A stretch of 64,000 bases of DNA. Origin: Dokdonella fugitiva (lineage in GTDB: Bacteria; Pseudomonadota; Gammaproteobacteria; Xanthomonadales; Rhodanobacteraceae). The stretch is from positions 1,144,074-1,208,073 of the forward strand of contig NZ_JACGXL010000001.1 in the NCBI RefSeq assembly GCF_014138265.1, given 5' to 3'. Made by a program: the position numbers and the translations under genes. The notes beneath the pieces are model-generated. The model was given only the letters and a program-made list of their open reading frames with translations, was not told the DNA's origin and made no database searches. Position 1 is the first letter of the stretch. The number at the start of each line of letters is the position of its first letter. Below, one piece after another: positions 33,901 to 42,180 of the stretch.

Positions 33901-35935
33901 GAAGATGCCCGACTTCAACGGCACGGTGCGCGTCGTGGCGCAGGTGTTCGGCGAGAACCAGTACGGTGGCGCCGATGCCGAGACGATCGTGCGCGCGCCT
34001 TTGGTCGCCGAGATCTCGACGCCGCGCGTGCTCGCGCCGGGCGACAAGTCGGCGCTCACGCTCGACCTGCAGAACTTCTCCGGCAGCGAGCGCGAGTTCG
34101 CGGTCAAGGTGTCGACGCAGAAGCCGCTCGCGATCGACAAGGGCGAGCGCAAGGTCAAGCTCGCCGACGGCGCCAAGACCACGCTCAATTTCCCGCTCAG
34201 CGCGCTCGACGGCTACGGCGTCGGCAAGATCGCCGTGCAGGCGTCGAGCGGCGAACTGAAGATCGACCGCCACTTCGAGATGGTCGTGCGCGCGGCGTGG
34301 CCGAGCGTGATGCGCTCGAGCGCGCGTTCACTCGACGCGCTCGCCCCGGTCACGCTCGGCGGTGACGCGATCGACGGCCTGCTCGCCGATTCGGTCGCCG
34401 CGCGCCTGACCGTGTCGAGCCTGCCGCCGCTGCCGTTCGCCTCGGCGCTGCAGGACCTCCTCAAGTATCCGTACGGCTGCATCGAGCAGACCACCAGCAA
34501 GGGGTACGGCGCGTTGCTGCTCGACGACAAGACCGCCGAGAACCTGCACACCGACGGCCTGCCCGCCGAGCAGCGCAAGGAGCGCGTCGACGGTGCGATC
34601 GGCCGCATCGCCTCGATGCAGATCCCGTCGGGCCACTTCTCGATGTGGGGCGGCGACAGCTACGTCAACGAGTACATCACGCCGTACGTGGTCGAGTTCC
34701 TCGAGGACGCGCGCGACGACGGCTTCCTCGTTCCCGACGAGATGCTGCAGAAGGCGCTCAAGCGCCTCAACGACGACCTGCTCTCGGGCGGCCACCCGTT
34801 CTACGGCTACGAGCACAGCGACCACTTGCGCTTCGCCAACGAGGCGTACTCGGGCTACGTGCTCGCGCGCGTGAACCGCGCGCCGCTCGGCACGTTGCGC
34901 GCGTTGTACGACAACGACAAGGGCAAGTCGGTCACCGCGCTGCCGCTCGTGCACCTCGCGATCGCGCTCAAGCTCATGGGCGACGAGCCGCGTGCGCAGA
35001 AGGCGATCGCCGACGCGTTCGCGATGAAGGTCGAGCGCCCGTGGTACCTCGGCGACTACGGCTCGAACCTGCGCGACACCTCGCTCATGCTCGCGCTCGC
35101 GCACCGCTACGGCCTGTCCAAGCCGGAATACGACGGCCGCGTGTTCGACATCGCGCGTTCGCTCGGCAACGAGGAACACCAGGCGAGCGACCAGCAGCGC
35201 AAATACGGCTACCGCTGGCTCTGGCTCAGCACGCAGGAGCAGATCGCGATCGCGCGCCTCGGCAAGACGCTGATCAAGGACGGCGACAAGGTCGTGTCGG
35301 GTTCGCTCGCGATCGGCGCGAACACGAGCGAGATCAGCCCGGACCGCCTGTGGAGCCGCACGTTCGCCGGTACCGACCTCGCCGCGGGCGTGCGCTTCAC
35401 GCCGCAGGGCGACCTGCCGCTGTACGTGAGCACCGACATCGCCGGCATCCCGAAGACCGCACCCGCGCCGGACGACCACTACGTGTGGATCCAGCGCCAG
35501 TTCTACACGCTCGACGGCAAGCCGTGGGAACCGGGCCCGCTCAAGGAAGGCGACAGCCTCATCGTCGGCCTCAAGCTCGAGGCGCGCGAGGCGATGCCAG
35601 ACGCGCTGCTGGTCGACCTGCTGCCGGGTGGCCTCGAGATCGAGAATTTCAACCTCACCGACGCCAAGCAATGGGCCGACGTCGTCGTCGACGGCATCAC
35701 GATCACCGATCGAGCGCAGGCGGCCGAAGTGCGCCACGAGGAGTTCCGCGACGACCGCTACGTCGCCGCGCTCAACCTCGGCAAGGGCCAGACCGCGCAC
35801 GTCTTCTACCTCGTGCGCGCGGTGACGCCGGGCACGTTCCAGGTACCGCCGCCACTGGTCGAGGACATGTACATGCCGCAAGTGCGCGGCATCGGCAAGA
35901 GCACCCCGGCATCGGTGAGAGTCGTCGAACCTTGA
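30977..35935 (+). CDS. Bacterial alpha-2-macroglobulin lipoprotein (YfhM family)
   Basis: The protein has 1652 residues, the usual length for class I bacterial macroglobulins. The signal ends in a lipobox (TLAAC, Cys26), so it is anchored by lipid in the periplasm. The reactive thioester motif CIEQ is at residues 1168-1171 (YPYGCIEQTTSKGYG), followed by the alpha-alpha toroid TED domain (NEYITPYVVEFLEDARDDG, HPFYGYEHSDHLRFANEAYS). The C-terminal receptor-like part is also present. It is thought to trap and covalently bind foreign proteases entering the periplasm, and its partner is PBP1C, encoded two genes downstream. Confidence 0.93.
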   Translation: MDLRSPASRLRLVGTALLVAVTLAACNRSADQVPEVQGKKPIAAEAAKPAKAEGFALASARAEQHDGQLALALEFSQPLVGTQAFDTLIGVTDPKGAAVEGSWSLDEDGKTLHFPFIQADQSYAVKIKGELAAADGKTLGSELSKDVYTGPMEPNAAFASQGNVLPARETRGLPVISVNVKDVDVEFMRVRDEEVANFFAAYQKNGKRSSYELDPRYGWGREGSPITQIADSVYSNRFALAGKDNERAVNYLPIQSISELSKPGLYFAVMKRAGTFNEEFETSFFFVSDIGLHTRAYAQALFVHAASLKSGAPLAGVELSVLDGKGESIVAGKTDGNGNAQLAYTLKADQVLVAKSGNDVSLLPFNQPALDLSDFAVAGRKQAWFDVFAWADRDLYRPGETIALSALLRDFDGNLIKPQPLFITLKQPDGRTYAETKLEPKDLNYFEWSREIPVDAPTGRWQVEFRTDPKSSQVTQGLTFRIEEFLPERLKLDLASEQAVLKPGEPLKLAVEGDYLYGAPAAGNRFTARLTVAADQHPVDAHKDFWFGDPTVELPKEAKDVVDEALDEHGKLEQDIEIPEGAKPATPIAAMLSGSVYESGGRTVTRTLKRTVWPAEALVGVRPLFDLKEGSDARGRAGFELIRSNAAGDLVAGQHLKLTLVREHRDFHWTFDKDSGWHFEYVQRYEDSEKRDIDVEAGKVAKFDVPVDWGNYRVEILDPATGLTTRLPFFAGWSWNDDNRGKEARPDKVKLALDKPNYHEGDTLKVTITPPQGGPGLLLVESDHLIYSKNIDAQPGAVFEIPVTKEFERHDVYVTALVFRGGSATDKITPARAVGEAWVPMDRANRKIDVAVDAPKQMKPETDLPVAVKAPALAGKKAYVTVSAVDVGILNITRFARPDANAWFFAQRALGIDAYDLYGRVIESFDGNTAKLRYGGDMALGALPQARRPTAKVLTVDLFSGVVALDAKGEAKVALKMPDFNGTVRVVAQVFGENQYGGADAETIVRAPLVAEISTPRVLAPGDKSALTLDLQNFSGSEREFAVKVSTQKPLAIDKGERKVKLADGAKTTLNFPLSALDGYGVGKIAVQASSGELKIDRHFEMVVRAAWPSVMRSSARSLDALAPVTLGGDAIDGLLADSVAARLTVSSLPPLPFASALQDLLKYPYGCIEQTTSKGYGALLLDDKTAENLHTDGLPAEQRKERVDGAIGRIASMQIPSGHFSMWGGDSYVNEYITPYVVEFLEDARDDGFLVPDEMLQKALKRLNDDLLSGGHPFYGYEHSDHLRFANEAYSGYVLARVNRAPLGTLRALYDNDKGKSVTALPLVHLAIALKLMGDEPRAQKAIADAFAMKVERPWYLGDYGSNLRDTSLMLALAHRYGLSKPEYDGRVFDIARSLGNEEHQASDQQRKYGYRWLWLSTQEQIAIARLGKTLIKDGDKVVSGSLAIGANTSEISPDRLWSRTFAGTDLAAGVRFTPQGDLPLYVSTDIAGIPKTAPAPDDHYVWIQRQFYTLDGKPWEPGPLKEGDSLIVGLKLEAREAMPDALLVDLLPGGLEIENFNLTDAKQWADVVVDGITITDRAQAAEVRHEEFRDDRYVAALNLGKGQTAHVFYLVRAVTPGTFQVPPPLVEDMYMPQVRGIGKSTPASVRVVEP

Positions 35936-35937
35936 AC

Positions 35938-37299
35938 ATGAGGGACGCGGCTGCGGCTGCGGCGGCGGGCGCGGGTGCGCCCGCCGCCGTGCGAGCGGTA
36001 TCGGCCGTGGCGGCGCGCAGGCCGGTCACCGTCCTGCTGGCGATGCATGTGGCGCAGCTCGCGTTCCTGTTGTGGCTCGTCCATTCGATGGGCTTCTGCT
36101 GCGATGCGTCCTACTACGATGACGTCGCATCGCGGTTGTTCACGCAAGGCCTGATGTACACGGACATCTACAGCGGCTACCGCAGCTACTTCGTACCGTT
36201 CGTCCTCGGCGCCCTGCGCTGGCCCGCACAGTGGTTCCCGAGCGTGGACGCAACGACGTGGATGCGCGTGTCGTTATGTTGCGCATACTCGCTCTGTTCC
36301 TTCGCGACGACGCTGCGCGTCGTGCGTCGCGCCGGCTGGCGCGACGCCGTGACGATCGCACTGCCGGTATTCTTCAATCCGCTCGTCCTGCACCAGGTGC
36401 CGCTGCCGATGCAGGAAGCGGTGATCGCCCTGCTGGTGCTGCCGATGCTCGTGTTGCTACTGGCGACGCGGACCACGCTCGCGCGCCGCTGCGCCCTCGC
36501 GATCGTGTGCGGCGGCGTCGCGTTCCTGATCCGCCTGCCGATGGCGTGGCTGATCATCGCCTGCGCGGCGTACCTGCTCGCCTGCTTGCGCTGGGAAGGT
36601 CTTCGCTGGCGGACACCCGGCGCGCCGTCCGGATCCTTGTCGATCGCCGCTGCCGTGCTCGCCCTGGCCGCGCTGCTGGGTCCGCAGCTCGTCATCTCGC
36701 ACGCGCGATTCCACAGTTGGGCCCCCTATCCGAACGACGCTTCCTACGCGCGCCAGTGGATCTTCGGCGTCGACGACTACCGGCGCGACACCGTCATCGA
36801 AGACGACCATTCGGCCGTCGACTACGCCACTCCCTATCGGGCACTGTCGAACGATCGCAAGACGCTCGCGTTCTACGTCGAAACGATTCCGGACGGCCCC
36901 GTGCTCGCGCTCACGCATGCGTGGATCACGCTGCACCCCTGGGGGTGGCGCACGTATCCCCGGCGTGCGGAGGCCGAACCCTCGCTGGCGGTGCTCGCGT
37001 TTTCCGCCACGCTGGTGTTCCTCGCGTTGTCCTATTTCGGCGGCGTCCGGTCGCGTCCGGAAGAGCGACCGACGATGGTCATGCTGTTCGCGCTGGTCTC
37101 CCTGTCGACGGCATCGGTCGCCTTCGCTGCAGCGGAAACACGCTTCGGACTCATCGGCTACACCGCGGCGGGCGTCGCGGCGGCGCGATTGCTGGCGGAC
37201 AGCGGCGGGCGCGAGCGGGCGCTGCATGCGCTGCCGGGCCTCGCCGCGTACGTCGGCGCCTGCCTCGTCATCGCCATGCTGCTCGCCCACACGCGCTGA
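35938..37299 (+). CDS. Multispanning membrane protein, GT-C glycosyltransferase-like
   Basis: The protein has 453 residues and about ten hydrophobic segments. After the first segment (VTVLLAMHVAQLAFLLWLV) comes a loop with acidic and aromatic residues (CCDASYYDDVASRLFTQGL), which resembles the first periplasmic loop of GT-C glycosyltransferases with a DxD-like acidic site. The family is not recognised with certainty. It begins 2 nt after the macroglobulin stop and ends 3 nt before pbpC, so it is in the same operon. Its third codon positions appear less GC-rich than those of its neighbours, a hint of later acquisition. The first 25 residues are Ala-rich and the true start may be internal. Confidence 0.6.
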   Translation: MRDAAAAAAAGAGAPAAVRAVSAVAARRPVTVLLAMHVAQLAFLLWLVHSMGFCCDASYYDDVASRLFTQGLMYTDIYSGYRSYFVPFVLGALRWPAQWFPSVDATTWMRVSLCCAYSLCSFATTLRVVRRAGWRDAVTIALPVFFNPLVLHQVPLPMQEAVIALLVLPMLVLLLATRTTLARRCALAIVCGGVAFLIRLPMAWLIIACAAYLLACLRWEGLRWRTPGAPSGSLSIAAAVLALAALLGPQLVISHARFHSWAPYPNDASYARQWIFGVDDYRRDTVIEDDHSAVDYATPYRALSNDRKTLAFYVETIPDGPVLALTHAWITLHPWGWRTYPRRAEAEPSLAVLAFSATLVFLALSYFGGVRSRPEERPTMVMLFALVSLSTASVAFAAAETRFGLIGYTAAGVAAARLLADSGGRERALHALPGLAAYVGACLVIAMLLAHTR

Positions 37300-37302
37300 C
37301 GC

Positions 37303-39678
37303 ATGCGAACGCGCACCGCGCCCTCTCCTGCGTCACCCCGCCGCTGGCGACGGCGCCTGCGCCACGCCACGGCATGCGTCGTGCTGGTCGCAACGCTGGT
37401 GTTCCTGCTCGACCGCCTGTTCCCGCTGCCGCTGCCCGACGGGTTGGGCGGCAGCACGGTGGTGCTCGCGCGCGACGGCACGCCGCTGCGTGCGTTTCCC
37501 GACCGCGACGGCGTCTGGCGCTATCCGGTCGCGGTCGAAGACGTGTCGCCGCTCTACGTCGAGGCGCTGCTCACCTATGAGGACCGCTGGTTCTGGCGCC
37601 ATCCGGGCGTGAATCCGTTCGCGCTCGCGCGTGCATTCGCGCAGTGGATCGTGCACGGCCGGCTGGTTTCCGGAGGCTCGACGTTGACGATGCAGGTCGC
37701 GCGCATCCTCGACGGCATGCCGCACAGCGCGCTCGGCAAGTTGCGCCAGATCGCGCGCGCGCTGCAGCTCGAGGCGCACCTGTCCAAGCGCGAGATCCTC
37801 GCGCTCTACCTCGAGCGCGCGCCGTTCGGGGGCACCATCGAAGGCGTCGAGGCGGCATCGTGGGCCTACCTCGGCAAACCCGCCTCGCGCCTCTCGCGCG
37901 CGGAAGCCGCGTTGCTCGCCGTGCTGCCGCAGATGCCGAGCCGGCTGCGCCCGGACCGCAACGCGGATGCCGCGCGCGTCGCGCGCGACAAGGTGCTCGC
38001 GCGGATGGCCGACCTCGGCGTGTGGACGCCCGCCGAAGTACACGACGCGCGCGTCGAGTCGGTCGCTGCGCGCGCGCTGCAGCCACCGCTGAGCGCAGCG
38101 CTGCTCGCCGAACGCCTGCATGCGGAACGACCGGGCGAACGGCGCATCGCGACGACGATCGACGCGGAGCTGCAGCATGCGCTCGAAGCGCGCGTGAGCG
38201 ACTACCTCGGACGCCTGCCCGAGCGCACTTCGGCTGCGCTGCTCGTCGTCGACAATGCGACGCTCGGGGCGCGTGCGTACGTCGGCTCGGCGGAGTTCGG
38301 TGACGAACAGCGGCTCGGCCACGTCGACATGGTGCGTGCATGGCGTTCGCCCGGTTCGACCCTGAAGCCGTTCCTCTACGGACTCGCGCTCGACGACGGC
38401 CTCATCGATTCGGAGAGCCTGCTCGTCGACGCGCCGCAGTCGTTCGGCGGCTATCGCCCCGGCAATTTCGATCTCGCCTACAACGGCCCGATCGGCGCCG
38501 CCGAAGCGCTGCGCCTGTCGCTCAACGTGCCTGCGGTCGACCTCGTCGACCGCATCGGTCCGATCCGCTTCGCCGCGCGCCTCGCCAACGCCGGACTCGA
38601 CCTGCGCCTGCCGCGCGGTGCCGCGCCGAACCTGTCGGTGATCCTCGGCGGTGCGGGCGTGCGCATGGAGGACCTCGTCGGCGCATACACCGCGCTCAAT
38701 CGCGGCGGCGTCGCCGGTCGCGTGCGCTACGCCCGCGACGACGCGACGATCGATCGACGCATCCTGTCCGACGGCGCGGCGTGGATCGTGCGCGACATCC
38801 TCGAGGCGAATCCGCGTCCCGGCTACGCCCCGGGCACGTTCGATCCCGGCTCGCGTCCACGCGTCGCCTGGAAGACCGGCACGAGCTACGGCTTCCGTGA
38901 CGCCTGGGCGGTAGGTGCTACGCGCACCTACACGATCGCGGTGTGGATCGGCCGCCCCGACGGCACGCCGCTGCCGGGCCAGTACGGCGCGGTCACCGCG
39001 CTGCCGCTGATGTTCCAGATCGTCGACAGCCTGCCGCGCAGTGCGGTCGCTGCGGCACCGTCGCCGCCGCCGCCGGGCGTGAGCGAGCGCGAGGTGTGCT
39101 GGCCGCTCGGTCTCGCCTACGACCCGGCGCATCCCGAGCTGTGCCACCAGAAGCACACCGCGTGGGTGCTCGACGGGGTGATCCCGCCGACGCTGGCCGA
39201 GCGTGATGCGACGAGCTGGAGCGCCGGCCTGCTGCATGTGCGCGTCGACGCCGCGACCGGCGAACGCCTCAGCGCCGGCTGCGAGCGCAGGCGCGCGCGC
39301 GAGGTCGACGTCGCGCGCTGGCCCGCCCTCGTCTATCCATGGCTGTCGCGCGACCTGCGTCGGCGCGCGAGCCTGCCGGGCCTCGCGCGCGGCTGCGCCG
39401 AGGACGGCCTCGCCGCGACCTTGCCGCTGCGCATCGACGGCATCGGCGCGGACGCGGCGATCGCCCGCGCGCCGAACAGCAGCACGCCGGCGACCCTGCA
39501 CCTGCGCGCACTCGGCGCGGCCGGCGACGTGCAGTGGCTCGTCAACGGCCGCCTTGCCGGCAGCACCCGCGGCGGCGCCGCGTTCGAACATGCGTTCGAG
39601 CACACCGGGCCGCAAACGATCACTGCGCTCGCCGACAGTGGCGCCTGGGCGCAATTGCAGGTGCGCGTGTTGCGCTGA
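37303..39678 (+). CDS. pbpC: Penicillin-binding protein 1C
   Basis: The protein has 791 residues. After a membrane anchor (ATACVVLVATLVFLLDRLF) comes the GT51 transglycosylase domain with catalytic Glu93 (YEDRWFWRHPGVNP) and GGSTLTMQVARILDG. The transpeptidase domain has the SxxK site at Ser352-Lys355 (SPGSTLKPF), SLN (LRLSLNVPAVD) and KTGTS at residue 524. A C-terminal BiPBP_C Ig-like domain (NSSTPATLHLRALGAAGDVQ) completes the PBP1C plan. It polymerises peptidoglycan in the periplasm and is paired in evolution with the macroglobulin. A three-base gap separates it from the upstream membrane gene. Confidence 0.95.
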   Translation: MRTRTAPSPASPRRWRRRLRHATACVVLVATLVFLLDRLFPLPLPDGLGGSTVVLARDGTPLRAFPDRDGVWRYPVAVEDVSPLYVEALLTYEDRWFWRHPGVNPFALARAFAQWIVHGRLVSGGSTLTMQVARILDGMPHSALGKLRQIARALQLEAHLSKREILALYLERAPFGGTIEGVEAASWAYLGKPASRLSRAEAALLAVLPQMPSRLRPDRNADAARVARDKVLARMADLGVWTPAEVHDARVESVAARALQPPLSAALLAERLHAERPGERRIATTIDAELQHALEARVSDYLGRLPERTSAALLVVDNATLGARAYVGSAEFGDEQRLGHVDMVRAWRSPGSTLKPFLYGLALDDGLIDSESLLVDAPQSFGGYRPGNFDLAYNGPIGAAEALRLSLNVPAVDLVDRIGPIRFAARLANAGLDLRLPRGAAPNLSVILGGAGVRMEDLVGAYTALNRGGVAGRVRYARDDATIDRRILSDGAAWIVRDILEANPRPGYAPGTFDPGSRPRVAWKTGTSYGFRDAWAVGATRTYTIAVWIGRPDGTPLPGQYGAVTALPLMFQIVDSLPRSAVAAAPSPPPPGVSEREVCWPLGLAYDPAHPELCHQKHTAWVLDGVIPPTLAERDATSWSAGLLHVRVDAATGERLSAGCERRRAREVDVARWPALVYPWLSRDLRRRASLPGLARGCAEDGLAATLPLRIDGIGADAAIARAPNSSTPATLHLRALGAAGDVQWLVNGRLAGSTRGGAAFEHAFEHTGPQTITALADSGAWAQLQVRVLR

Positions 39679-40004
39679 CGAATGGTTGGGTGGGCCGACG
39701 AAAGAAGTGGCCACCACGCCCGGTCTGTCGCGGCGACCCGGTGGCGATGGTGCTGCGCTGCATCGTTGCCGGCGTCGTGCAAGGAAACGCCCGCGATCGC
39801 GGTCTTGATCGGCGTACCGGCACATTGCAGCGCAGCAATCGACGAAGCGTTCGCCCGCAGCGGCGAAGCGTGACATCGGGAGCGACCGTTGCGGGTCGAA
39901 TACGCCGCGTTAACGCGAACGCGATTAACGTAGAGAGGCCAGTCGCCGGACGCTCGGCGCAAACCAGGGGCATGCGCCCCATCATCCATACGGAGATCAC
40001 TCGA
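39679..40004 (+). other. Intergenic region upstream of the HvfA-like gene
   Basis: This 326-bp gap holds no convincing gene. It contains an imperfect palindrome at 39908-39930 (CGTTAACGCG-AA-CGCGATTAACG) and an SD (GGAG, 39992-39995) 9 nt before the ATG at 40005. The palindrome's TTAA cores are the most AT-rich point nearby, so it could be an operator or overlap a promoter. A 63-codon open frame at 39682-39873 has no SD and no recognisable product. Confidence 0.45.
39908..39930. promoter_or_regulatory. Candidate operator palindrome upstream of the HvfABC-like operon
   Basis: CGTTAACGCG and CGCG-a-TTAACG form a near-perfect inverted repeat around AA, with one extra base in the right arm. It ends 74 nt before the start codon of the RiPP precursor gene. 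A binding protein is not identified. Confidence 0.4.
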
Positions 40005-40508
40005 ATGTCCAGCAAGATCGGCAACACCCTCAGCGTCGCGATCGGCGCAGCGTTCATCGGTTCGCTTTCGCTGAGCCAGCTCGCCGCGGCCAGCCCGGCG
40101 TTCCAGGCCAGCGACCTTGCGACGGGCTACATGCTCGCGGCCGCCGGCGAAGGCAAGTGCGGCGAAGGCAAGTGCGGCGTCGAGAAGATGGACACCAACA
40201 AGGACGGCAAGGTGTCGATGGAAGAAGCGAAGGCGGCGAAGATGGCCGACCTCGAGAAGCACTTCAAGGACGTCGATACGAACGGCGACGGTTTCGTCGA
40301 CAAGGCGGAAATGGACGCGCACCATGCCGCGATGAACAAGAAGGGCAAGGAAGCGTCCTGCGGCGGCGACAAGAAGAAGGCCGAAGGTTCGTGCGGCGGC
40401 GACAAGAAGAAGGCGGAAGGTTCCTGCGGCGGCGACAAGAAGAAGTCCGCCGAGGGTTCGTGTGGCGGCCACAAGGACGCCGAGGGCAGCTGCGGCGGCG
40501 CCCGCTGA
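40005..40508 (+). CDS. HvfA-like RiPP metallophore precursor with embedded EF-hands
   Basis: The protein has 167 residues. Residues 1-30 are a Sec signal of the HvfA style ([20 protein letters not shown]), followed by [17 protein letters not shown]. Two EGKCG motifs lie at 49-53 and 54-58. Two EF-hand loops follow: [12 protein letters not shown] (63-74) and [12 protein letters not shown] (91-102). The tail (116-165) has five repeats around SCGG, four of them AEGSCGG. All seven Cys (52, 57, 119, 130, 141, 153, 163) sit in an E-[GA]-x-C-G context. Known: in HvfA/bufferin systems an MNIO enzyme converts such Cys into thiooxazole or oxazolone/thioamide groups that bind copper. The EF-hand insertion and the EGSCGG tail are unusual. 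An alternative reading is a plain EF-hand protein. Confidence 0.85.
   Translation: MSSKIGNTLSVAIGAAFIGSLSLSQLAAASPAFQASDLATGYMLAAAGEGKCGEGKCGVEKMDTNKDGKVSMEEAKAAKMADLEKHFKDVDTNGDGFVDKAEMDAHHAAMNKKGKEASCGGDKKKAEGSCGGDKKKAEGSCGGDKKKSAEGSCGGHKDAEGSCGGAR
40350..40505 (+). repeat. In-frame 33-bp repeats encoding (A)[10 protein letters not shown]
   Basis: The 3' third of the precursor gene is made of about five degenerate 33-bp units, each encoding an 11-residue block centred on SCGG. The units at 40380-40412 and 40413-40445 are nearly identical. The array is a multiple of three, so unit gain or loss would keep the frame and change the number of modifiable Cys. Confidence 0.85.
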
Positions 40509-40509
40509 G

Positions 40510-41385
40510 ATGCCCATCCGTAGTCCCGCGCTGCACGGTGCAGGACTCGGCCTGCGGCGGGCCCTGTTGGGCCCGCTGCAGGAACACCTCGCGACCGCCG
40601 CCGAGGCGGAGCCGCGCGCGATCGATTTCTTCGAGATCGCACCGGAGAACTGGATCGGCGTCGGCGGCAAGCTCGGCCGCAGCCTGCGCGAGCTGACCGA
40701 ACGCCATGCGTTCGTCTGCCACGGCCTGTCGCTCTCGCTCGGCGGACCCGAGCCGCTCGACGAAACGCTGCTCGCACGCATCCGCCGCCTGCTCGATGCG
40801 CACGGCATCGGGGTCTATTCCGAACATCTGTCGTACTGCTCCGACGACGGCCACCTGTACGACCTCATGCCGATTCCGTTCACCGACGAGGCCGTGCACC
40901 ACGTCGCCGCACGGATCCGCCAGACGCAGGACGTGCTCGGCCAGCGCATCGCGGTCGAGAACGTGTCGTATTACGCGGCACCGTCGCAGGCGATGACGGA
41001 GATCGACTTCGTCAACGCGGTGCTGCGCGAGGCCGACTGCGACCTGCTGCTCGACGTCAACAACATCCACGTCAACAGCGTGAACCACGGCTACGACGCC
41101 GGCGCGTTCCTCGACGCCCTGCCCGGCGAACGCGTCGCCTACATCCACGTCGCCGGCCACTACGTCGAAGCGCCGGACCTGCTGGTCGATACGCACGGCG
41201 CGGCGATCATCGACCCGGTCTGGCAGCTGCTCGCGCGCGCGTACCGCAACTTCGGCGTGCGGCCGACGCTGGTCGAACGCGACTTCAACTTCCCGCCGCT
41301 CGCCGAACTGATCGGAGAGGTGCACACGATCCGCACGATCCAGGCCGACCACGGGAGCGCGAGTCGCGATGCGCGCAGCGCCTGA
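40510..41385 (+). CDS. MNIO-family (DUF692) multinuclear iron oxidase, HvfB/MbnB-like
   Basis: The protein has 291 residues and a TIM-barrel DUF692 fold. Likely metal ligands are visible in the conserved blocks: [68 protein letters not shown] and [15 protein letters not shown] enzymes use a di- or tri-iron centre and oxygen to modify Cys in a precursor peptide, as in methanobactin (MbnB) and the HvfB/bufferin systems. It begins one base after the precursor stop and overlaps the DUF2063 gene by 17 bases, the standard order A-B-C. Confidence 0.95.
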   Translation: MPIRSPALHGAGLGLRRALLGPLQEHLATAAEAEPRAIDFFEIAPENWIGVGGKLGRSLRELTERHAFVCHGLSLSLGGPEPLDETLLARIRRLLDAHGIGVYSEHLSYCSDDGHLYDLMPIPFTDEAVHHVAARIRQTQDVLGQRIAVENVSYYAAPSQAMTEIDFVNAVLREADCDLLLDVNNIHVNSVNHGYDAGAFLDALPGERVAYIHVAGHYVEAPDLLVDTHGAAIIDPVWQLLARAYRNFGVRPTLVERDFNFPPLAELIGEVHTIRTIQADHGSASRDARSA

Positions 41386-42145
41386 GGCCGGCTCCACCCG
41401 CGCGGCGCAGTACGCGTTCGCCGCGCACATCCGCGATCCGCTGCGCGCGCCGGCACCGCCCGACGTCGAACCGCGCCGCATGGCCGTCTACACGGAACTG
41501 TTCTTCAACAACGTGTCGAACCTGCTCGCGGCGAACTTCCCGGTGATCCGGCGCCTGCACGACGACACGGCCTGGGAAGCGCGCGTGCGCGCGTTCTACC
41601 GCGACCATCGCGCGCGCACGCCGTTGTTCACCGAGATCGCGCGCGAGTTCATCCGCCATCTCGAAGCACGCGCCGACGCCGGTGCGGGCGATCCGCCGTT
41701 CCTGGTCGAACTTGCGCACTACGAATGGAGCGAACTCGCGCTCAGCCTCGACGAAGCCGACGTGAACGCGCCCGGTTGCGACCGCGCCGGCGACGTGCTC
41801 GCCGGCGTGCCCGTTCTGTCGCCGGTCGCGCGCCTGCTCGCCTACCGCTGGCCGGTGCACCGCATCGGGCCCGACTTCATCCCCGACGAACCCGCACCGC
41901 AACCGGTGCTGCTGCTGCTCGTGCGCGACCGCGACGACGAGGTGCGCTTCATCGAGATCGACGCGCTCTCGGCGATGCTGGTCGAGCGCCTCGGCGCGAA
42001 CCGGCACCGCACGGGCGCCGGCTGCATCGACGACCTGCTCGCCGAACTGGGCCGCGCGGGCGATCCGGCGCTGCTGGCGTCCGGTGCGGCGATCCTGAAC
42101 CACCTGCGCACGCGCGACGTGATCCTCGGCACCGCCGTCGCCTGA
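41369..42145 (+). CDS. DUF2063-family partner protein, HvfC-like
   Basis: The protein has 258 residues. The N-terminal DUF2063 domain has [52 protein letters not shown] and [16 protein letters not shown]; the second half is a winged or RRE-like domain ([19 protein letters not shown]). In known systems the DUF2063/HvfC protein binds the MNIO enzyme and presents the precursor peptide. It overlaps the MNIO gene by 17 bases. No DoxX-type HvfD gene follows; the next genes are on the other strand. Confidence 0.92.
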   Translation: MRAAPEAGSTRAAQYAFAAHIRDPLRAPAPPDVEPRRMAVYTELFFNNVSNLLAANFPVIRRLHDDTAWEARVRAFYRDHRARTPLFTEIAREFIRHLEARADAGAGDPPFLVELAHYEWSELALSLDEADVNAPGCDRAGDVLAGVPVLSPVARLLAYRWPVHRIGPDFIPDEPAPQPVLLLLVRDRDDEVRFIEIDALSAMLVERLGANRHRTGAGCIDDLLAELGRAGDPALLASGAAILNHLRTRDVILGTAVA

Positions 42146-42180
42146 GCGGTCGCGTGGCCGCGATCGACCGTGACCGCCCG

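Noticed and set aside
30959..34273. An 1104-codon minus-strand frame under the macroglobulin gene
   Set aside because: The plus-strand frame has a lipobox, thioester motif and full family length, whereas the antisense is low-complexity and unlike any protein I know.
39682..39873. A possible 63-residue gene before the HvfA-like precursor
   Set aside because: It has no SD, no recognisable domain and skewed composition, so the region is treated as intergenic.
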